Shown: piece by piece, positions 13,079-25,858 of the stretch | How positions within the stretch are numbered: the stretch's first letter is position 1 | How the letters are laid out: each line of letters begins with the position of its first letter | NCBI GenBank assembly: GCA_902729315.2 | Contig: LR746271.1 | Span: forward strand, 3,060,001 to 3,124,000 | Length of the DNA: 64,000 bases | Reading direction: 5' to 3' | From: Spirodela intermedia | Taxonomy: Eukaryota > Streptophyta > Magnoliopsida > Alismatales > Araceae | Made by a program: the position numbers and the translations under genes | The notes under the pieces: generated by a model | What the model saw: the letters and a program-made list of their open reading frames with translations, nothing else | Databases searched by the model: none | What the model was told of the DNA's origin: nothing

Positions 13079-13280
13079 GCGAGGAGACGGCTGACGGTCG
13101 CGCCGAACAAGGTGACTGTATACAGCTTACTGGTTCTTCGGCCCCATCCCCAATCCTTTAACGAAACCATCGGAGTACGAAAGGTCTCCGCCAATAATAC
13201 TAATTTTTCTTTATTTTCCATGTACCAGAGACTTTATTTTACGCAAAGTGCTGCGACAAGAACCACCCCCCCTCCTCTCT

Positions 13281-13320
13281 CTCTCTCTACTCTCTTAAAG
13301 CTTTGAGAGAGTAGAGAGGG
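13281..13320. repeat. Palindrome within a CT/GA tract upstream of the DUF971 gene
   Basis: The sequence is symmetric around 13300/13301 (aaag|cttt). The arms read outward as CTCTCTACTCTCT on the left and AGAGAGTAGAGAG on the right, with one G:T-type mismatch near the centre. It sits about 200 bases upstream of the DUF971 start codon. It may be a GAGA-type promoter tract or a site that extrudes a hairpin; function is not shown. Confidence 0.7.
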
Positions 13321-14470
13321 AGTAGACAGAGAGAGGGTAGGAGGCTTAACTACTAAAGATCAGAGAGTCCATTCTACACGTGTGCAATGAGTTGTTTCCT
13401 CTCAATTCCTCTTGTTCTGATCTTAGTGGGATAAGACATGCCACTTTTATTCAATATAATTTCAATAAAGGTAACGGTGCAATGGGTATAAAGTTTAACT
13501 TTATATTTTTTTAAGAGCTAAATTTTAAATCTTAATTGAAGAATTTCCTAAATGATTGGTTATAAGTTATGAAAATATATGCCAGAGAGGTGGGGGAGGG
13601 GCGGGGATCTCAGCGTAATTTCGTTTCTGGCGGCAATGAAATTCAAATTTCGAGAGTATATATCTACAAATACCTTTTTTGTATAGTGGTAAAAAAAGTA
13701 ACTTCATTTACCGGGAGAACATGCAAAAATGTCTTCTTAGGATTTTACCAGACCTTCTAATCCCTGAGACTCTTCGTGGACGAGAAAAACTAGAAAAGAC
13801 GTGCTCTTTGTAGAAGCAACGTAATGTCATAAAGCACCTCGTCTTTCCCAAAATTGCACTTTCATCTCCAGTGCGCAGTCTCCGAGACCGAGAATCCCAA
13901 AGCAGACGTATTTCTCTTATAAATTCCTCGTCGCAGAGAAAACTGTTTCACACCCGACGAAGAAATAATTAGATGTATACTCCTGCTTTTACTGTTGATC
14001 CTTCCTGCTTTTACTGCTTGAGCCAGGAGGCTTCAATGGATGAGGGGCATAAATAAAATTCCAAAAATTGTCTTGGGGAGATGTCTGTGCTGCGCTCATT
14101 ATCGAAGCTGCAGAATACCTGGATTCGATTTTACATACACAGTTAAACAAAAAAGAAGGGACGGCTCCACTCTCCTGTGGCTGCCCCTGCGCCGGCCAGA
14201 GCCGGTGACGAGAAGGGCAGGGGAGAATCCGTGGGTCGGTGATGATCTTGGTTACTCATCTGCGGGGCCCTTATCATCCGTTTTATGATCTTGCCCAGGT
14301 CTGTCTCCCTGATTTTTCTGAATTTCTTCTGAGCTACGTGTTCTCAGGATCTAGGTTGGTTCTCGGGCCTGCACCGATTCCTTTTAAAAGTACTGAGTTG
14401 GGATTTGATCGAAAGTCCCTGGCATTATTCATTGACCCCGAATTGATTCTTAATCATGGAACTAAAGCTT
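13321..14470. other. Intergenic spacer, no gene seen
   Basis: Short frames (13569-13760, 14040-14288, 14239-14472) have no recognised domains. The GC-richer part at 14150-14300 is not part of any splice-supported model. Confidence 0.4.
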
Positions 14471-15870
14471 AGGACAACAGCACTGACATCATAAATATTC
14501 TATTTGAGCATAAATATTCAAGCAACATGAGTCCAATCATCAATGAATGGCACACACCATTAAGCCCCGGCAACACTAGAAGCGGTAGGACCCCATACAT
14601 CATTATGACTAAGATAAAGGAAAGGAACAAAAATTATTGGATTAGTAATTGAAAATCTACTAGTTTATGTTTAGCAAGTTTGCACAAGTCACAATGAAAA
14701 TATTCAACACTTCGGCCTTAAAATAAACAAGGAAACCAAATTCTAATATCGCCAAGTGATGGATGCCCAAGTCTGTGATGATGAAGCCAAATCTCTCTCC
14801 TTATTGGATGAACAAAGGAAAAAAGAAGAACGTAATTTTCCCTTTGCAATGTCTGATTAGTCGATGCTTCAAACTAGTAGACTAAGCCCTATTTTCTAGC
14901 ATGTCCAATCATCAACCTGAAGTCCTTTTCACATGATGAATACTACATTGTGATATAAACTGTAAATTTTGGATGGACACAAGGTTTGTGGACAATTCTG
15001 AGAGATGAAGAATATTTTTTAAAGCCAGTGTTTATTTTAAAATTTCCTACACCTGATATAGTAGTTAATAAACCATCAGCTATGCTTATTTTCCTACTAC
15101 TTGGTTGAGGAGAGTATGTGAGAAGGGCATTTGGTGAATACGTCATATGGTCAATAACTTCAGAATCCATTATCTATTAGTGGCTGAAGATTGTACTTGA
15201 GGCATTTAATCTAATAGATGACGGAAACTCACTAGAATATGCCAATGGAGAAGAATCTGTGAGTTTGTCAAGTTTGTTAATGAAAGATCTCACCCTCTCA
15301 ACTTCCTTTCGGTTGAGACCACCAGACTTCGTTATTGCTTCTTCATTCTGTTGTACTGTCGTGGCAAGAGCTTGACCATTGTTCCTTGGCTGCTCTCATT
15401 TCTGCCCCTTTCCTTGATTCTGAGATTTTCCATGGAGCTTCCAACTCTGCTCACGAGTATAACGTGGCTTTCTTACACTAGGTGCACTATATCTAGATAG
15501 AGAGATCCGCAGCGTGAGCAACCCGACTGTGCGTGACTATTCTGATGGTCGTTCTAAGCAACTTGTGTTCTCTCCACATTTGTGGCCGAGTAATTGCCAC
15601 TTACAGTCACCATAGTTGAGTTGTACATGCTTTGTGGTTCGAGCATCAAGCCTCTTCCGTTTCGCTCTCCTCAAATCCATGCCACTACCTTATTAAGGGC
15701 CGGAATCTTCTGTTTGCCAATAATCTGAATCCTCACTGGATCAAACTCTGGATTAACCCAATGAGAAAATGATAAACTGTCTTTCTTGATGAAATTTTTA
15801 AGAATAGCTGCATCCTCAGGATATTTGATTTCGATCACCCTGTAATGGTCAAATTCTTGCCACAAAGCTT
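14470..15870 (-). mobile_element. Degenerate Ty1/copia retrotransposon fragment (gag to integrase start)
   Basis: Read on the minus strand from 15865 down, the pieces appear in normal copia order. First comes a UBN2-type Gag segment (NPEFDPVRIQIIGKQKIPAL), then a Gag C-terminal segment (SWKLHGKSQN) near 15440. Next is the protease border (SEVIDHMTYSPNALLTYSP, KISIADG; 14943-15170), where the usual aspartate of the D-S-G site is already altered. The pre-integrase segment HHRLGHPSLGDI follows near 14770, and the integrase start (DVWGP, FIDDWTHV) lies at 14490-14600. Several stops and frame changes interrupt it, so it is dead. No LTRs were found at either side, and RT and RNase H are missing. 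Confidence 0.85.
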
Positions 15871-16617
15871 TCTATTTATTTGCAAATTCTGTAACTTTTT
15901 TACTTCCCTGTTTTGCAGGAATTATTTCCACCTTATCTTTATATACTTGAGCCGCATCTCTAGCTTTGGAATAACTCTGTTCGATTGCATCCCACAGAAA
16001 GTTTTTCTGTCACCTCTTCGAAGTGAAAATGGTCCAGTAAATTACAGAAAGTTTGGCAGTGTGTTTTGAGGGTTGTACCTAATAGTAGAACCTTCTTTGA
16101 AAACAGAAGAAAAACAATGGTTCTTGTTGGTATAGTTTAGGCTTTGAGAGTTTAATTTCAGTTGTTATTGAACAACGGTTGAGATTAGTTGTCACCCTAG
16201 TTCAACTTCTATTTTACGGCTTGTACTTTTTTAAGCAGAGGGACTACATAGGCCGAGATTTTACCTATATATTGTATGTTAGCCGCACTGAAAAAGAAAT
16301 ATATTATTTTTCAGATTCTCCTCAATTCGTGTCCTGTGGATGAATTCTCTGAAAAGGAAGGGTGGCTTTCTGGCTTCTTAGATCTCTAACTGACATTTAT
16401 CTCACTCTTATGAGCTTTGTTTGTAATCCCCATTTGATTCCGGTCTCTTTCTCCAGCTTCTAGCAAGGATCCAAATTTTATTCTGTTTGTACAGTAAAAC
16501 TTAGAAAGCGTGCGTTTTGTTTGAGGAAATAAACTGTCTTGTAAATCATTACTTTCTGCATAGTTGGGAAAATTTTCAACTAGACTGGCTCTTGATACCG
16601 TCATTGTTTGTTTTGCA
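15871..16617. other. Spacer upstream of the ULP-like pseudogene
   Basis: AT-rich. A run open on the plus strand from 16564 leads into the ULP-like frame, with an acceptor-like 'ttttgcag' ending at 16617. Earlier exons of that gene may lie here but could not be identified. Confidence 0.35.
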
Positions 16618-17962
16618 GAGAATAATAATAGAACTTACAAGATAATGAGCGGGAAGGTAATGATGAAGCTGGGGAATGCTGGAGAAGTTCAAACTGATGT
16701 TGGTTTTGATTCTCTTCCTATGTACCTGAGAGTCAGGCAGAAGAAGCATCTATATTCCAAGGAAGAAAAAAAATCAAAGAGCTCAGAGAAAGATTCCATG
16801 AGATTTATTCATGCACTTCCTACGTACATGAAAGACAGGAAATCAAGACTGCCAGAGAAAACTATGTAAACTCCAAGGAACAAATGAAGCTCGATAGAAA
16901 TGTATTTGAGGCCTACTTGGAGTGAGTTTGAGAGTCCAATGGTTGCTACTCAATCTTTGTGATGTGGGTATGATTGATGATTTATTTGCTTTTTATTGTA
17001 GGTATTTGTGGAGCGGTATCTCAGATGATACAAGGACTTCCTACACCTACTTTGATTGCTAATGGTTTTCATTGTATAAGAAGGGGCCCTCACAAATTAA
17101 GGTACTAACGTGGATCAAGAAAAAGGAGATATTTTCAAGGAAATATGTTTTTGTTCCAATTGTCTGCTGGTGAGTGTTCTTTCTGTATTCAACCTTCCTC
17201 CTGCAGTATTGCAGCAATTAATCAATTAAATTCATGAAAGCATGATAGGAGACATTGGAGCCTTCTTATTTTGTATCATTTTGGAGAAAGTTTCCGCTCA
17301 AGAACCACCAGGCCCTGCATGTTGTTACTAGATTCACTCGAGAAGAGTAATCCAAGGAGCCTTGAACCATATATAACAAAGTAAGTTTCATATTGATATT
17401 AGGTATACATTCCTGTAACCATGAGAAGATCTTTGAAAGAGAAATTCGTCACTCTAATCAGGTTTGTGTCAGATATATACAATTCGGAAGGTTGTGAAGA
17501 CAATGAACATTCTATCTCAAAAATTCCACTTCTTGTTCCTAAGGTGGCTGCATTGCCTTTTCTGTGACTATTCTCTACACACAAGTTCTTCTTTATGCGA
17601 GGTTGTAGCCTGTTCACAGGTACTGCAACAGAAAAATGGAGAGGACTGTGGCATTTTTGTCCTTTATTTTATACATCTGTTCATGCTAAGTGCTCTTGAG
17701 GCCTTCCACCAAGAGGATTACCCGTACTTTGTGAGTTCCCTACTTCATAAACTTGTTTAATGATATTTTAGTTATGCATGCTGTGTTTATATTAAAGCTG
17801 TTATTTCTTTATGGTGACTCTTCATCTATTTTAATGTATCAGCTTACAGAAAGCTGGTTCACTTTAGCGGACATGGAAATTTTCCATAAGGACATCATTC
17901 ATTTTGCGTGTAGGTGCAACTTCTATTCAAGATTTATAATGTTTTCTTGCCTTTGCTTGTAG
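16618..17962 (+). pseudogene. Ulp1-family cysteine protease (SUMO protease-like), interrupted
   Basis: Six plus-strand exons splice in phase: 16618-16921, 17002-17169, 17249-17380, 17462-17543, 17620-17730 and 17843-17962. They encode the C48 peptidase core. The catalytic His lies in CWRHWSLLIL, the Asp in MLLLDSLEKSNP, and the Gln and Cys in QQKNGEDCGIFVLYF. A WFT-type C-terminal helix follows (TESWFTLADMEIF). Two lesions break it. An in-frame TAA lies at 17060-17062, where relatives have Leu (FDC-stop-WFSLYKK), and a one-base frame change lies in the run of eight A at 16766-16773, upstream of KIKELRERFHEIY. Intact splice sites and catalytic residues imply recent loss, or assembly errors. 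ULP proteases release SUMO from targets. The N-terminal exons were not found. Confidence 0.8.
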
Positions 17963-19338
17963 AATTTCAGAATTGAAGGATTATTTTGTACAAATATCCC
18001 ATTATCTTTGATCTACAGAATTCGTTAAGGCAAAAAATATGTATGGTTACAATTTAAGTGCAACATCTTAGAAAGAAATGTTTGACTCATTCAGCGGTTT
18101 AGTTTGACTGGACTGCCATGCAGCAGGCTCAACGTATATCAAAATTTACATTAGTACTGCAATGGAATTGTATCAGTTTTCAAATATGTTTTGTGCCTAA
18201 GGCCATTTACTTACAAATTGGAACACGGTTTTGAGCGCCTCTCAAAAAAAAAAGAGGCTTCCTTGGAGGAGCTGTTTAATTTTCAAAATATAAAATATAT
18301 TCAGTCCAAAATCATTGTCTAACTATGATGGAACATGAGCTTGTGGCAAATACCCTGCTGGGGGTGGTTTGAGAGGGTGGGGTGGTTGGTGGGGACGAGC
18401 TTTGTGGACCATGGGACGGGTGATGTTTCACCCATTTTCTATTTAACTACTCTTAAAACTAAAGCCCATAAGACCACTCCTTGGCAAAAGAAGGCTACAT
18501 ATGGGCCTGCCTTGATGTTTTTTCCCAGCTTTTGTCAAAAGGATTTCCAATTCCCATAATAGACTGCTTCTGATAGTGGATCTGAACATTTCTTCCAAGT
18601 CTGACCCCCCCAAGTCCTTGTTTGCTGAACGTCATTTCTTCATTTCCATTAAAAGTTGAGATCTCTAGCCAAGTTTCCTAACCTTAAATTTTGGCCCCCA
18701 AGAAGTCACAAGTTACTAAGAGCTGATACTAGTAAGTTTTAAGAGGCTGTGGTTTCTGGAGCTATAGTTTTATGGTGCTGGGGGTCCCTTCTACATTTTC
18801 TTGAATTTGTTTTTTTACTTTTTATGGAAATGATGTGAGCTGACAACTTCCACTGATATAAGTTAATATTTTAGTCAGTTTGTTAAAATAGCTAGCTGAC
18901 TTTCAAATTTGTATCAATTATCTCCAGGTTGAGCTTATTTGACTTTGATTTGTCAAATTGTCTACATTTTCCAGGTCAGCTATTAAACTAGGTGCAATGA
19001 TGGGATTGTGGATTGATGAATATTTCTCATCTTCATTTCTTTTCTTGACATCTGGGGTCCTAAACCATGCTCTCAAAATCGATGAGACCTACCCTCAAAT
19101 TAATATGGTTCAACTTAGTCCTTGTTTGGGTATGTCTTGGAAGCTTATATGTAGGTGTTATAAAAATTGAAGAACTCTTATGCAGTTAAATTCCCTTTGT
19201 GCACTAGTTGAAAAATATAATATGACATCACTCATCTTATCATAGGCTTCTTTTGTGGGTCATGCTATCAATTATGAGGGGAGTGCTAGCAAGTTTGGTT
19301 CACCTAGCCCATCAATACCTTATGAATTAGAGGGTTTT
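17963..19338. other. Spacer, no gene seen
   Basis: AT-rich DNA between the ULP-like pseudogene and the left LTR of the large gypsy element. Short frames (18335-18559, 18958-19170) carry no recognised domain. A run of ten A lies at 18246-18255. Confidence 0.4.
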
Positions 19339-19674
19339 TTATACAAACCATGAACATAGTAAGATAAATTAGAACTTGAATGGAGGAATAAGGGTTCGGA
19401 GATATAAAAGCAAGAGTTAGAGTTCTGTCAAAACCCTATATCTCTCACGATAGATGAAAGGCTGCAGCCTCTCCTGTTCTTTAAATAGTCGGTCTCTCAA
19501 ATGCCCCTTCTCTTATCTTCCCCTCATACTAACCCAAAGCCTTCTAAGGGTTCTCCTTTTAAGGTTCTAAGCTAAGTCAACCCAAAGCCTTCTTCTTGGG
19601 CTGTTGGGTTGGGGTCGATTACTTGATGGGACAATCTCCTTAGTTAGAGATAGATGTGAATGGGAGTTGTATCA
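19339..19674 (-). repeat. Left (3') LTR of the host gypsy element, with flanking GTTTT
   Basis: Begins TTATACAAACC and ends GTTGTATCA on the plus strand, so it reads TGATACAAC... on the element strand. It shares most of its length with 34552-34808 (for example 'atggaggaataagggtt', 'gatgaaaggctg', 'cctctcc'). It is about 80 bases longer because of an internal duplication around 'cccaaagccttct' (19552 and 19580). The target duplication GTTTT lies just left of it. Confidence 0.8.
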
Positions 19675-19709
19675 ATACTTAAGATGAAGTAATAAAAAGG
19701 AAGGGAGGG

Positions 19710-21607
19710 TGACAAGTCTTCATTATCATAAGTTAATAATTAGTAAATAATATAGTTTTAACCTTAAATCATGATAAATAGACTTATATTTATGTTAAAG
19801 TGTGAAAAGTGGTTTTTAGTTGATTAATGTAATTTTTAGGTAATTATGTGATTTTATATGAATTTATATGATTTTTATAGTCTTATATTTGAGATAAATG
19901 AAGAAAAAGAAATAAAAATAAAAATAAAGTAAAATAGGGGGACCTGTTGGCCAATCAGGCTTACAAGCAGGTTAGAAATAGACTAATAGGGCTCGAGTGG
20001 CTTGGACTGATAGAGGCATGTGTGCGCCATTCTCCTTCTATGTCATTGGTGCCTAGCCGATTGTGAGGCAAAGAGTGGTCATACACATACGAAAAATAGA
20101 CTTACTTTCAAATATAATATTATTATATATTCGCCTGAAAATTTGGTGCACAAATGATGTGAGACTAAACTTGTGTCATACTTTTCTTAGAAAGGGTAGG
20201 GCAATCGGTGCGGGTTTGAATCTTCCTAGAGCTAAAACTCATATTTTTTTATCTGGTTATCACAACTTTCTTACAAATTGCTAGTGAAGGATTAAGCAAC
20301 TAAAATCGTTAGATCATTAGCAAAAATTTCGTCAATATGATTCACAGAGCATTATTACTAAAATTACTGAATGATTCACGATAAAAGAATTGTAAATTCA
20401 TCGAGTAAAGTATCTTTGATTAATCGATGAACAAGTCATCGTTAGGAAGAGGACGATCTGTCGAGAGATGAGTCACCACTTCCTGAGAGCGTATCAAATT
20501 CGATGAAGAGCCTCCTTTTATTGTGCGAACTTGAGGATGAAGCTCCTTGACATGCACCTCACTTCCATACAGTTCTTCTTCGTTGGGTGTCAGTTGTCAA
20601 AGAGCCGCAAAGTTGTCATTTTTTCGCTCTATCAGGTGACAGTTGTCAAACATGATTTGACAACCTATTTCATTAATCTCTAGACTTGGCAAGGAGACCT
20701 AGAGATTATCTTCGTCGTCCTTGTCTAAGGAGAGCCTTTGAGGTTATGGACACTACACGACGATCCTCTTGAATGCTCAAGATTCCGATGCATCACCGAC
20801 ACATCGCCGTCACAACACTAGAACTCTATTTTCTTACTTTCAACTTACTTTTTACTTTATTTAATGATAATTTGTGTGATTTAAATTTACCAAGATAAAC
20901 TTTGTTCAATTATGATTCTTCTAGCTTTTATAGATTTTAATTTGATCAATTAAATTGTATGTAATCACTTACGTAAGAATCGTCAGGTAAAATTATGTTT
21001 TCACCTAATTCACGTTTGCCAGGTGTTAACATCATCTTGACGTTTGTACCTTTATTTCTATTTTTTGTAAATTTTAAATATATTTGTTTTGCATTTCTTA
21101 ATATTAAATTCATGGAAAATAGTATTATTTGAGAAAAAATTCTGAATAATTACTAGATATTATATTACATCCCTGTGATTGACCTAGAAAATTATCGCTA
21201 TTTTTAAAAGTTTTATTAAATTATAATTATAATTTAAAAACTTTTATTCAATTCTACATTGTGTTATGAATAATTTCTCTTTTAAAATCAAAGTTTAATT
21301 TGAATTATTTTGACTTTGATTTTGAGAAATACGAGTCGACATATTTTTAGTGACTCTAATTTGGGGGTGTTCTTTGTAGATAGACATCTGATGATGTCAT
21401 AATCCCTAATATAATATTTTTTTATTAATGTTCATAATTAAAATTCTAAAAAATTAATCTATCAATTGAAAATTATAAATATAACTAATAATATTTATCT
21501 TCCTTGTGTTTAATTTAAAAAGGCCCTATAAAATTAAATATTTCTAAATTGACTTATTTTGTAGCATTTATAAATTTGAAATTTGTTGAATTTTCTTAAC
21601 AATGACA
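19710..21607 (+). repeat. 5' LTR of the Tat/Athila-like element
   Basis: Starts TGACAAGTCTTCATTATCAT and is closely similar over about 1.5 kb to the solo LTRs at 29748-31361 (same strand) and 26721-28400 (opposite strand). It ends at a CA ('aatgaca', 21607) 18 bases before the primer-binding site. From about 21235 it no longer matches the other two LTRs, so its last 370 bases are different from theirs. Confidence 0.75.
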
Positions 21608-21625
21608 TAATATATTAAAAAAAAA

Positions 21626-21645
21626 TTGGCACCACTGTCAGAAAA
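21626..21645 (+). other. Primer-binding site, tRNA-Asp type
   Basis: The sequence ttggcaccactgtcag, preceded by an A run, is close to the ttggcgccgttgtcgg that primes many Athila/Tat elements from tRNA-Asp. Its position just inside the LTR supports the assignment. Confidence 0.75.
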
Positions 21646-21869
21646 CAATTTTTAAAAATTAGTGTTATTTATGATGCATGGGAGAGATAAAAAAAAGGTA
21701 ATTTATAAAAAAACTATGGTAGTTGCCTTCGTTTATTCCTTTTCTATTCTTATTATTTTATTAGTTCTATTATTTGCTATATTTTATGTGGTGCATGCTA
21801 GGATGGGGATCATTGAACTCAAGGCTAGATTTTTTTGAAATTAAAAAGAAAAGGTCTTATACTAGAAAA

Positions 21870-22570
21870 TTTAAAACTATGAATTCTCAAAATGTCAATC
21901 AACCACCTAGATTATTGAAGGATAATTTCACCCCATTTCCACGTGAAGACCTATTACAAATCCCTATTTGTGCCAAGAAATTAAACCTAGTGTCTTTCAA
22001 ATGTTACTTACTTTTTGTGACTGCCAATATGAAGATCCTTATGCTCATCTTAGAGAATTTCACAAAATTTGTGGTAGCATTGAGGAAGTGGATGATTTTA
22101 AGAGATTAACTTTATTTTCATTTTCTCTAAAGAATGAAGCTAGTTATTAGCTTTCTACTTTAGATGGAAATAATAAAACATGGGCTAACATTATTGTAAA
22201 TTTTTTTGAACATAGTTTATTCTAGAGGGAAAACTAAACTCACGAGGAAGACAATTTTAAATTTTTCAACAAATTCTGGAGAAGCTTTTCATGAGGCATG
22301 GGCTAGAATGAAAGACTTTTGAGAAAATGTTCAGATCATGGTATTCTTAAAAGTCAAATAGTTGAAATATTTTATGATAGATTTCTTCTCACTTTTAAGC
22401 AAATAGTAGGTGGAGCATGTAGAGGATTATTTTTAAATAGAAGTGAAGTGATTCATATAATTTTTCAGAAATTGTGAGTGAAAATTCTATGAATCATTCT
22501 TTTGCATCTAATTATGATAGAAGTTCATTTAGAAGGGGAGGAATAATTGATATAAGAAATTTCGAGGATA
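21870..22570 (+). pseudogene. Decayed gag of the Tat/Athila-like element
   Basis: Reading frames shift several times, but the order fits Tat-type Gag. PPRLLKDNFTPF comes first, then DPYAHLREFHKICGSIEEVD (22033 on), then LFSFSLKNEASY. A 'GEAFHEAWARMK'-like phrase appears at 22270 with broken frame, followed by SDHGILKSQIVEIFYDRFLL near 22330. This is the capsid part; it cannot give a full protein. Confidence 0.7.
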
Positions 22571-24450
22571 TAGAATTGAAATATAATTTGAAAGAGATTG
22601 AAAAATAAATGAATGATATGAAATCTTTGTATGAAAAGTTTGATATTTTCATGACTAATAGTATTTTTAGTTCTTCTAATGTGTTATATTTAGACTGCTC
22701 AATATGTGTAGATAGGATACATAATGCAGAAAATTATCCCAATATTGAAAAACCTAAATTGTCAAATATAGCTGAAGTTCAAGCTACATATGGATATCCT
22801 AAATTATCCTAAATTTAATGATCCTTCCAATGAACATAATCCTAATTCGAGAAATCATTTAATTTTTTTTAGAAAAATCTAAATAATATTCAAAATTCAA
22901 AAGCTTTGAAATCTCAATTTCCTCAAAATAAACATGTAGAAAATAAATTTAAATTTAAGCAAGTTCCTCTAATTAATTTCTGTAAAGTTTCATCTCTACA
23001 AACTAATCCTTTTATGAGCATGTTGCTGCAAATAATGAGTCAAATGATGTAGAGTCAAATGAGTTTCACCAAGAGTTGCAATACAAATTTGAGCAGCAAC
23101 AACAACAATTTCAAGAAAGTATGATGCAAATATGGAAAAGGATAACTTCAAATTCAACAAAAGAGGAAACAAGTCAACCAAGGCAACTTCCAAGTCCAAT
23201 GTTACCAAATCCAAAGAGTTAACAACAAGAATCTTAGCAAGAAGAATCTAGTTGGAATAACAAGTATAAAGCACCTCAAAATGAACAAATGAAAGTGGTC
23301 ACCACATTTAAAAGTGGAAACATTCTCAACAATCTATATGAAGAGAGAGTGAATATAGAAAAAGGAACAAAATATGTGAAGGAGCACAAGAAAAAGAAGA
23401 GCTAAAATAGTGGAAGATGAAGAGCATGAGCAAACACAACAATTTAAAGAGATGGTGGAGAAACTCCACTAAGTCTAAGAGTGTCTCATCTCCATATGCA
23501 CTGAAATCAAAGTAGAAAAAGAAATCTAAAGTCAATGAAGATTTAAAATTTTTTATTGAAGATGTTTATATAGTTGTTCTTTTACAAGCAATTGAGGATA
23601 CCCCAATATATGCAAAATTTTTGGAAAAACTTTACACATCAAAAAGAGCACCAAGAACTGAAAAATTATCTACTCATTTAAGTGTCATGTTGCTCAATCA
23701 AAGGTCACAAAGGCTTAAGGAACTAGGTGTGCCTATAATATCTTCTAATATTGGTGTATACAATTTAAAAAATATATTATTAGATTTAGTTGCTTGTATC
23801 AATTTGTTACCTACAGCGGTTTGTGAATATTTCTAAGTTTCTAATTTAAAACCATCCTATAGTGTCCTTTAATTGCATATTTATCAATTAAAAATATAAA
23901 AATAATGTTAGAAGATGTATTTATAATTGTGAAAGGTTGTCCATTTCTTATAGATTTTGTGGTTTTAGAAATGAATTCACATTCTAAATTGAGTGAAAAT
24001 GCCCATTATTTTAGGTAGATAATTTTTAAATACTTATCAAATAAATATTGATGTCCCAGAAAGAATTAAAAAAATGTGGAGATCAAATTATGGAAATTAA
24101 TTTTTTTGAAAGAGCAGAAAATTTAGTAAGTACAAAGAAATCAATCATACGATATATTTGATTCAAGAGCAATTTCAAATAATATTAGAAGAAGCTGAAA
24201 AAAAAATACAGCAAAATTAGAAGAACTTTCATATTTGAGGAAAATCATAGTAAAAAAATTAGTCCTAAATTAGAGCTTAAATAATTTCCTAATAAATTAT
24301 AACATGCATTTGTTGGAAAATAATAATAATTAAATGTAATTATTGATGTAGATTTGGAGAATACCAAGAAATGAAACTACTTAAATTTTTCAGGAAATAT
24401 AAAAAAACAGTTGGTTCCATAGTTGATTTGAAAGGGATAAATCCAGATAT
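22571..24450 (+). other. Central part of the Tat/Athila-like element, mostly unreadable
   Basis: Very AT-rich. Charged frames such as 22609-22812 and 23621-23836 probably derive from Gag and the protease linker; the phrase RSQRLKELGVPIISSNIGVY lies near 23700. No retropepsin active site could be confirmed. Confidence 0.45.
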
Positions 24451-25858
24451 ATGCACACATCATATCTATTTAGAAGGAATTAAACCTAATAGATAACCTC
24501 AAAGAAGATTAAATCCACATATAATGGAGGTAGTGAAGAGTGAAATTATAAAATTGCTTGATCCAATTTTGGATATTAAGTGGGTGAGTCCTATCCAAGT
24601 ACTTCCAAAAAAATATAGATTTGACTATAATTAAAAATGAAAAAGGAGAAGAATTTCAAACAAGATTAACCACTAGTTGGCTAGTTTGCATTGACTATAG
24701 GAAATTAAATACATCAACTAAAAAAGATAGTTTTCCTTTACCATTTGTGGATCAATTTTTTAAAAAGTTAGCAGGTCAATTTTTTTTTTTTTTAGATGGA
24801 TATTTAGGTTATAATCAGATTTGTATTTCTTTAGATGATCAAGAAAAGACATATTTCATGTCCTTTTTGTGCATTTTCTTTTAAGAAGATGCCTTTTGGT
24901 CTTTGTAATGCATTGACTACTTTCAGTGATTTATGATTTAATTTTTTTTTGAAATGATAGAAAATGCTATAAAATTATTTATCCATGATTTTTGTGTATT
25001 TGAGAATTCCTTTGATGAATACTTGAATATTTTAGAAAGGCCCTTAACAAATGCTTAGAAAGAATTTAGTCTTGAGTTGAAAAAGAGTCATTTTATCGTA
25101 AACGAAGTAGTCTTGGACCATATAATAAGTGCAAAGGGATTAGAAGTTGATAAAGTTAAAATTAAAATTATTTCTAAATTATAACCTTTGACTTCCATTA
25201 AACAAATTTGTTCATTCTTAGGTCATGCTGGAGTTTACAAGAGATTAATCAAAGATTTTTCAAAAATAGTCAAACCACTTCACTCTTAGCTAAAGCTGCA
25301 CCATTCATTTTTTATGAATCTTGCTATGTCTTCAATTTAATTAAGAAATTATTGAATGAAGTACTTATTTAATAATCTCTAAATTGAACTTTACTATTTG
25401 AAATTATGTATAATGCATCTAATCAAGCTATTGCAGCTGTCTTAAGGCAAAGAATTAATAGAAAATTAGTGATAATAGCTATGCAAGTAAAACAATTGAT
25501 TCTTAATTAAATTATACAATCATAGGAAAAGAATTATTAACAATAGTCTTTGCATTGAAAAAAATTCAGATCTTACATTTTATGATCTAAAATTATTACT
25601 TATTCTGATCATGTTGCACTTAAATTTCTTCTTACTTAAAAAAATGTTAAACCACATCTCTTAAAATGAATTTTATTGCTTCAAGAATTTGATTTGGAAA
25701 TTAAGGATATAAAAGGTTTTGAGAATGTGGTAGCTGATCATTTGTCAAGATTAAGTATTACAAAGGCCGATATTATTTTATGATGAGTAAATTTGACAAT
25801 TCAGTAATAGAAACATTCATGGCATGCTCATATTGTGAATTTTTTATTTTAAATTAGT
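24450..25858 (+). pseudogene. Decayed reverse transcriptase and RNase H of the Tat/Athila-like element
   Basis: RT phrases are clear: VCIDYRKLNTSTKKDSFPLP (24690 on), LDGYLGYNQICISLDDQEKT, then a frame-shifted MPFGLCNA at 24890. RNase H follows, and its C-terminal ADHLSRL-type motif lies near 25735. A HAHIVNFLF phrase near 25835 corresponds to the segment that precedes integrase in Athila/Tat polyproteins. The 'Y-x-D-D' region is damaged. The frame ends where host DNA resumes at about 25859. Confidence 0.75.

Larger units (their letters stand above)
19710..25858 (+). mobile_element. Tat/Athila-like Ty3/gypsy element, truncated after RNase H
   Basis: The element begins with a long LTR (19710 to about 21607) and a tRNA-Asp-type primer-binding site (21626-21645). 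A decayed gag and an RT/RNase H region follow on the plus strand. It stops abruptly near 25858, inside the segment just after RNase H, with no integrase and no 3' LTR. The next bases are host integrase on the opposite strand. It inserted 35 bases inside the host's 3' LTR. Loss of its right half, together with the end of the host integrase, points to a later deletion. All frames contain many stops. Confidence 0.8.
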
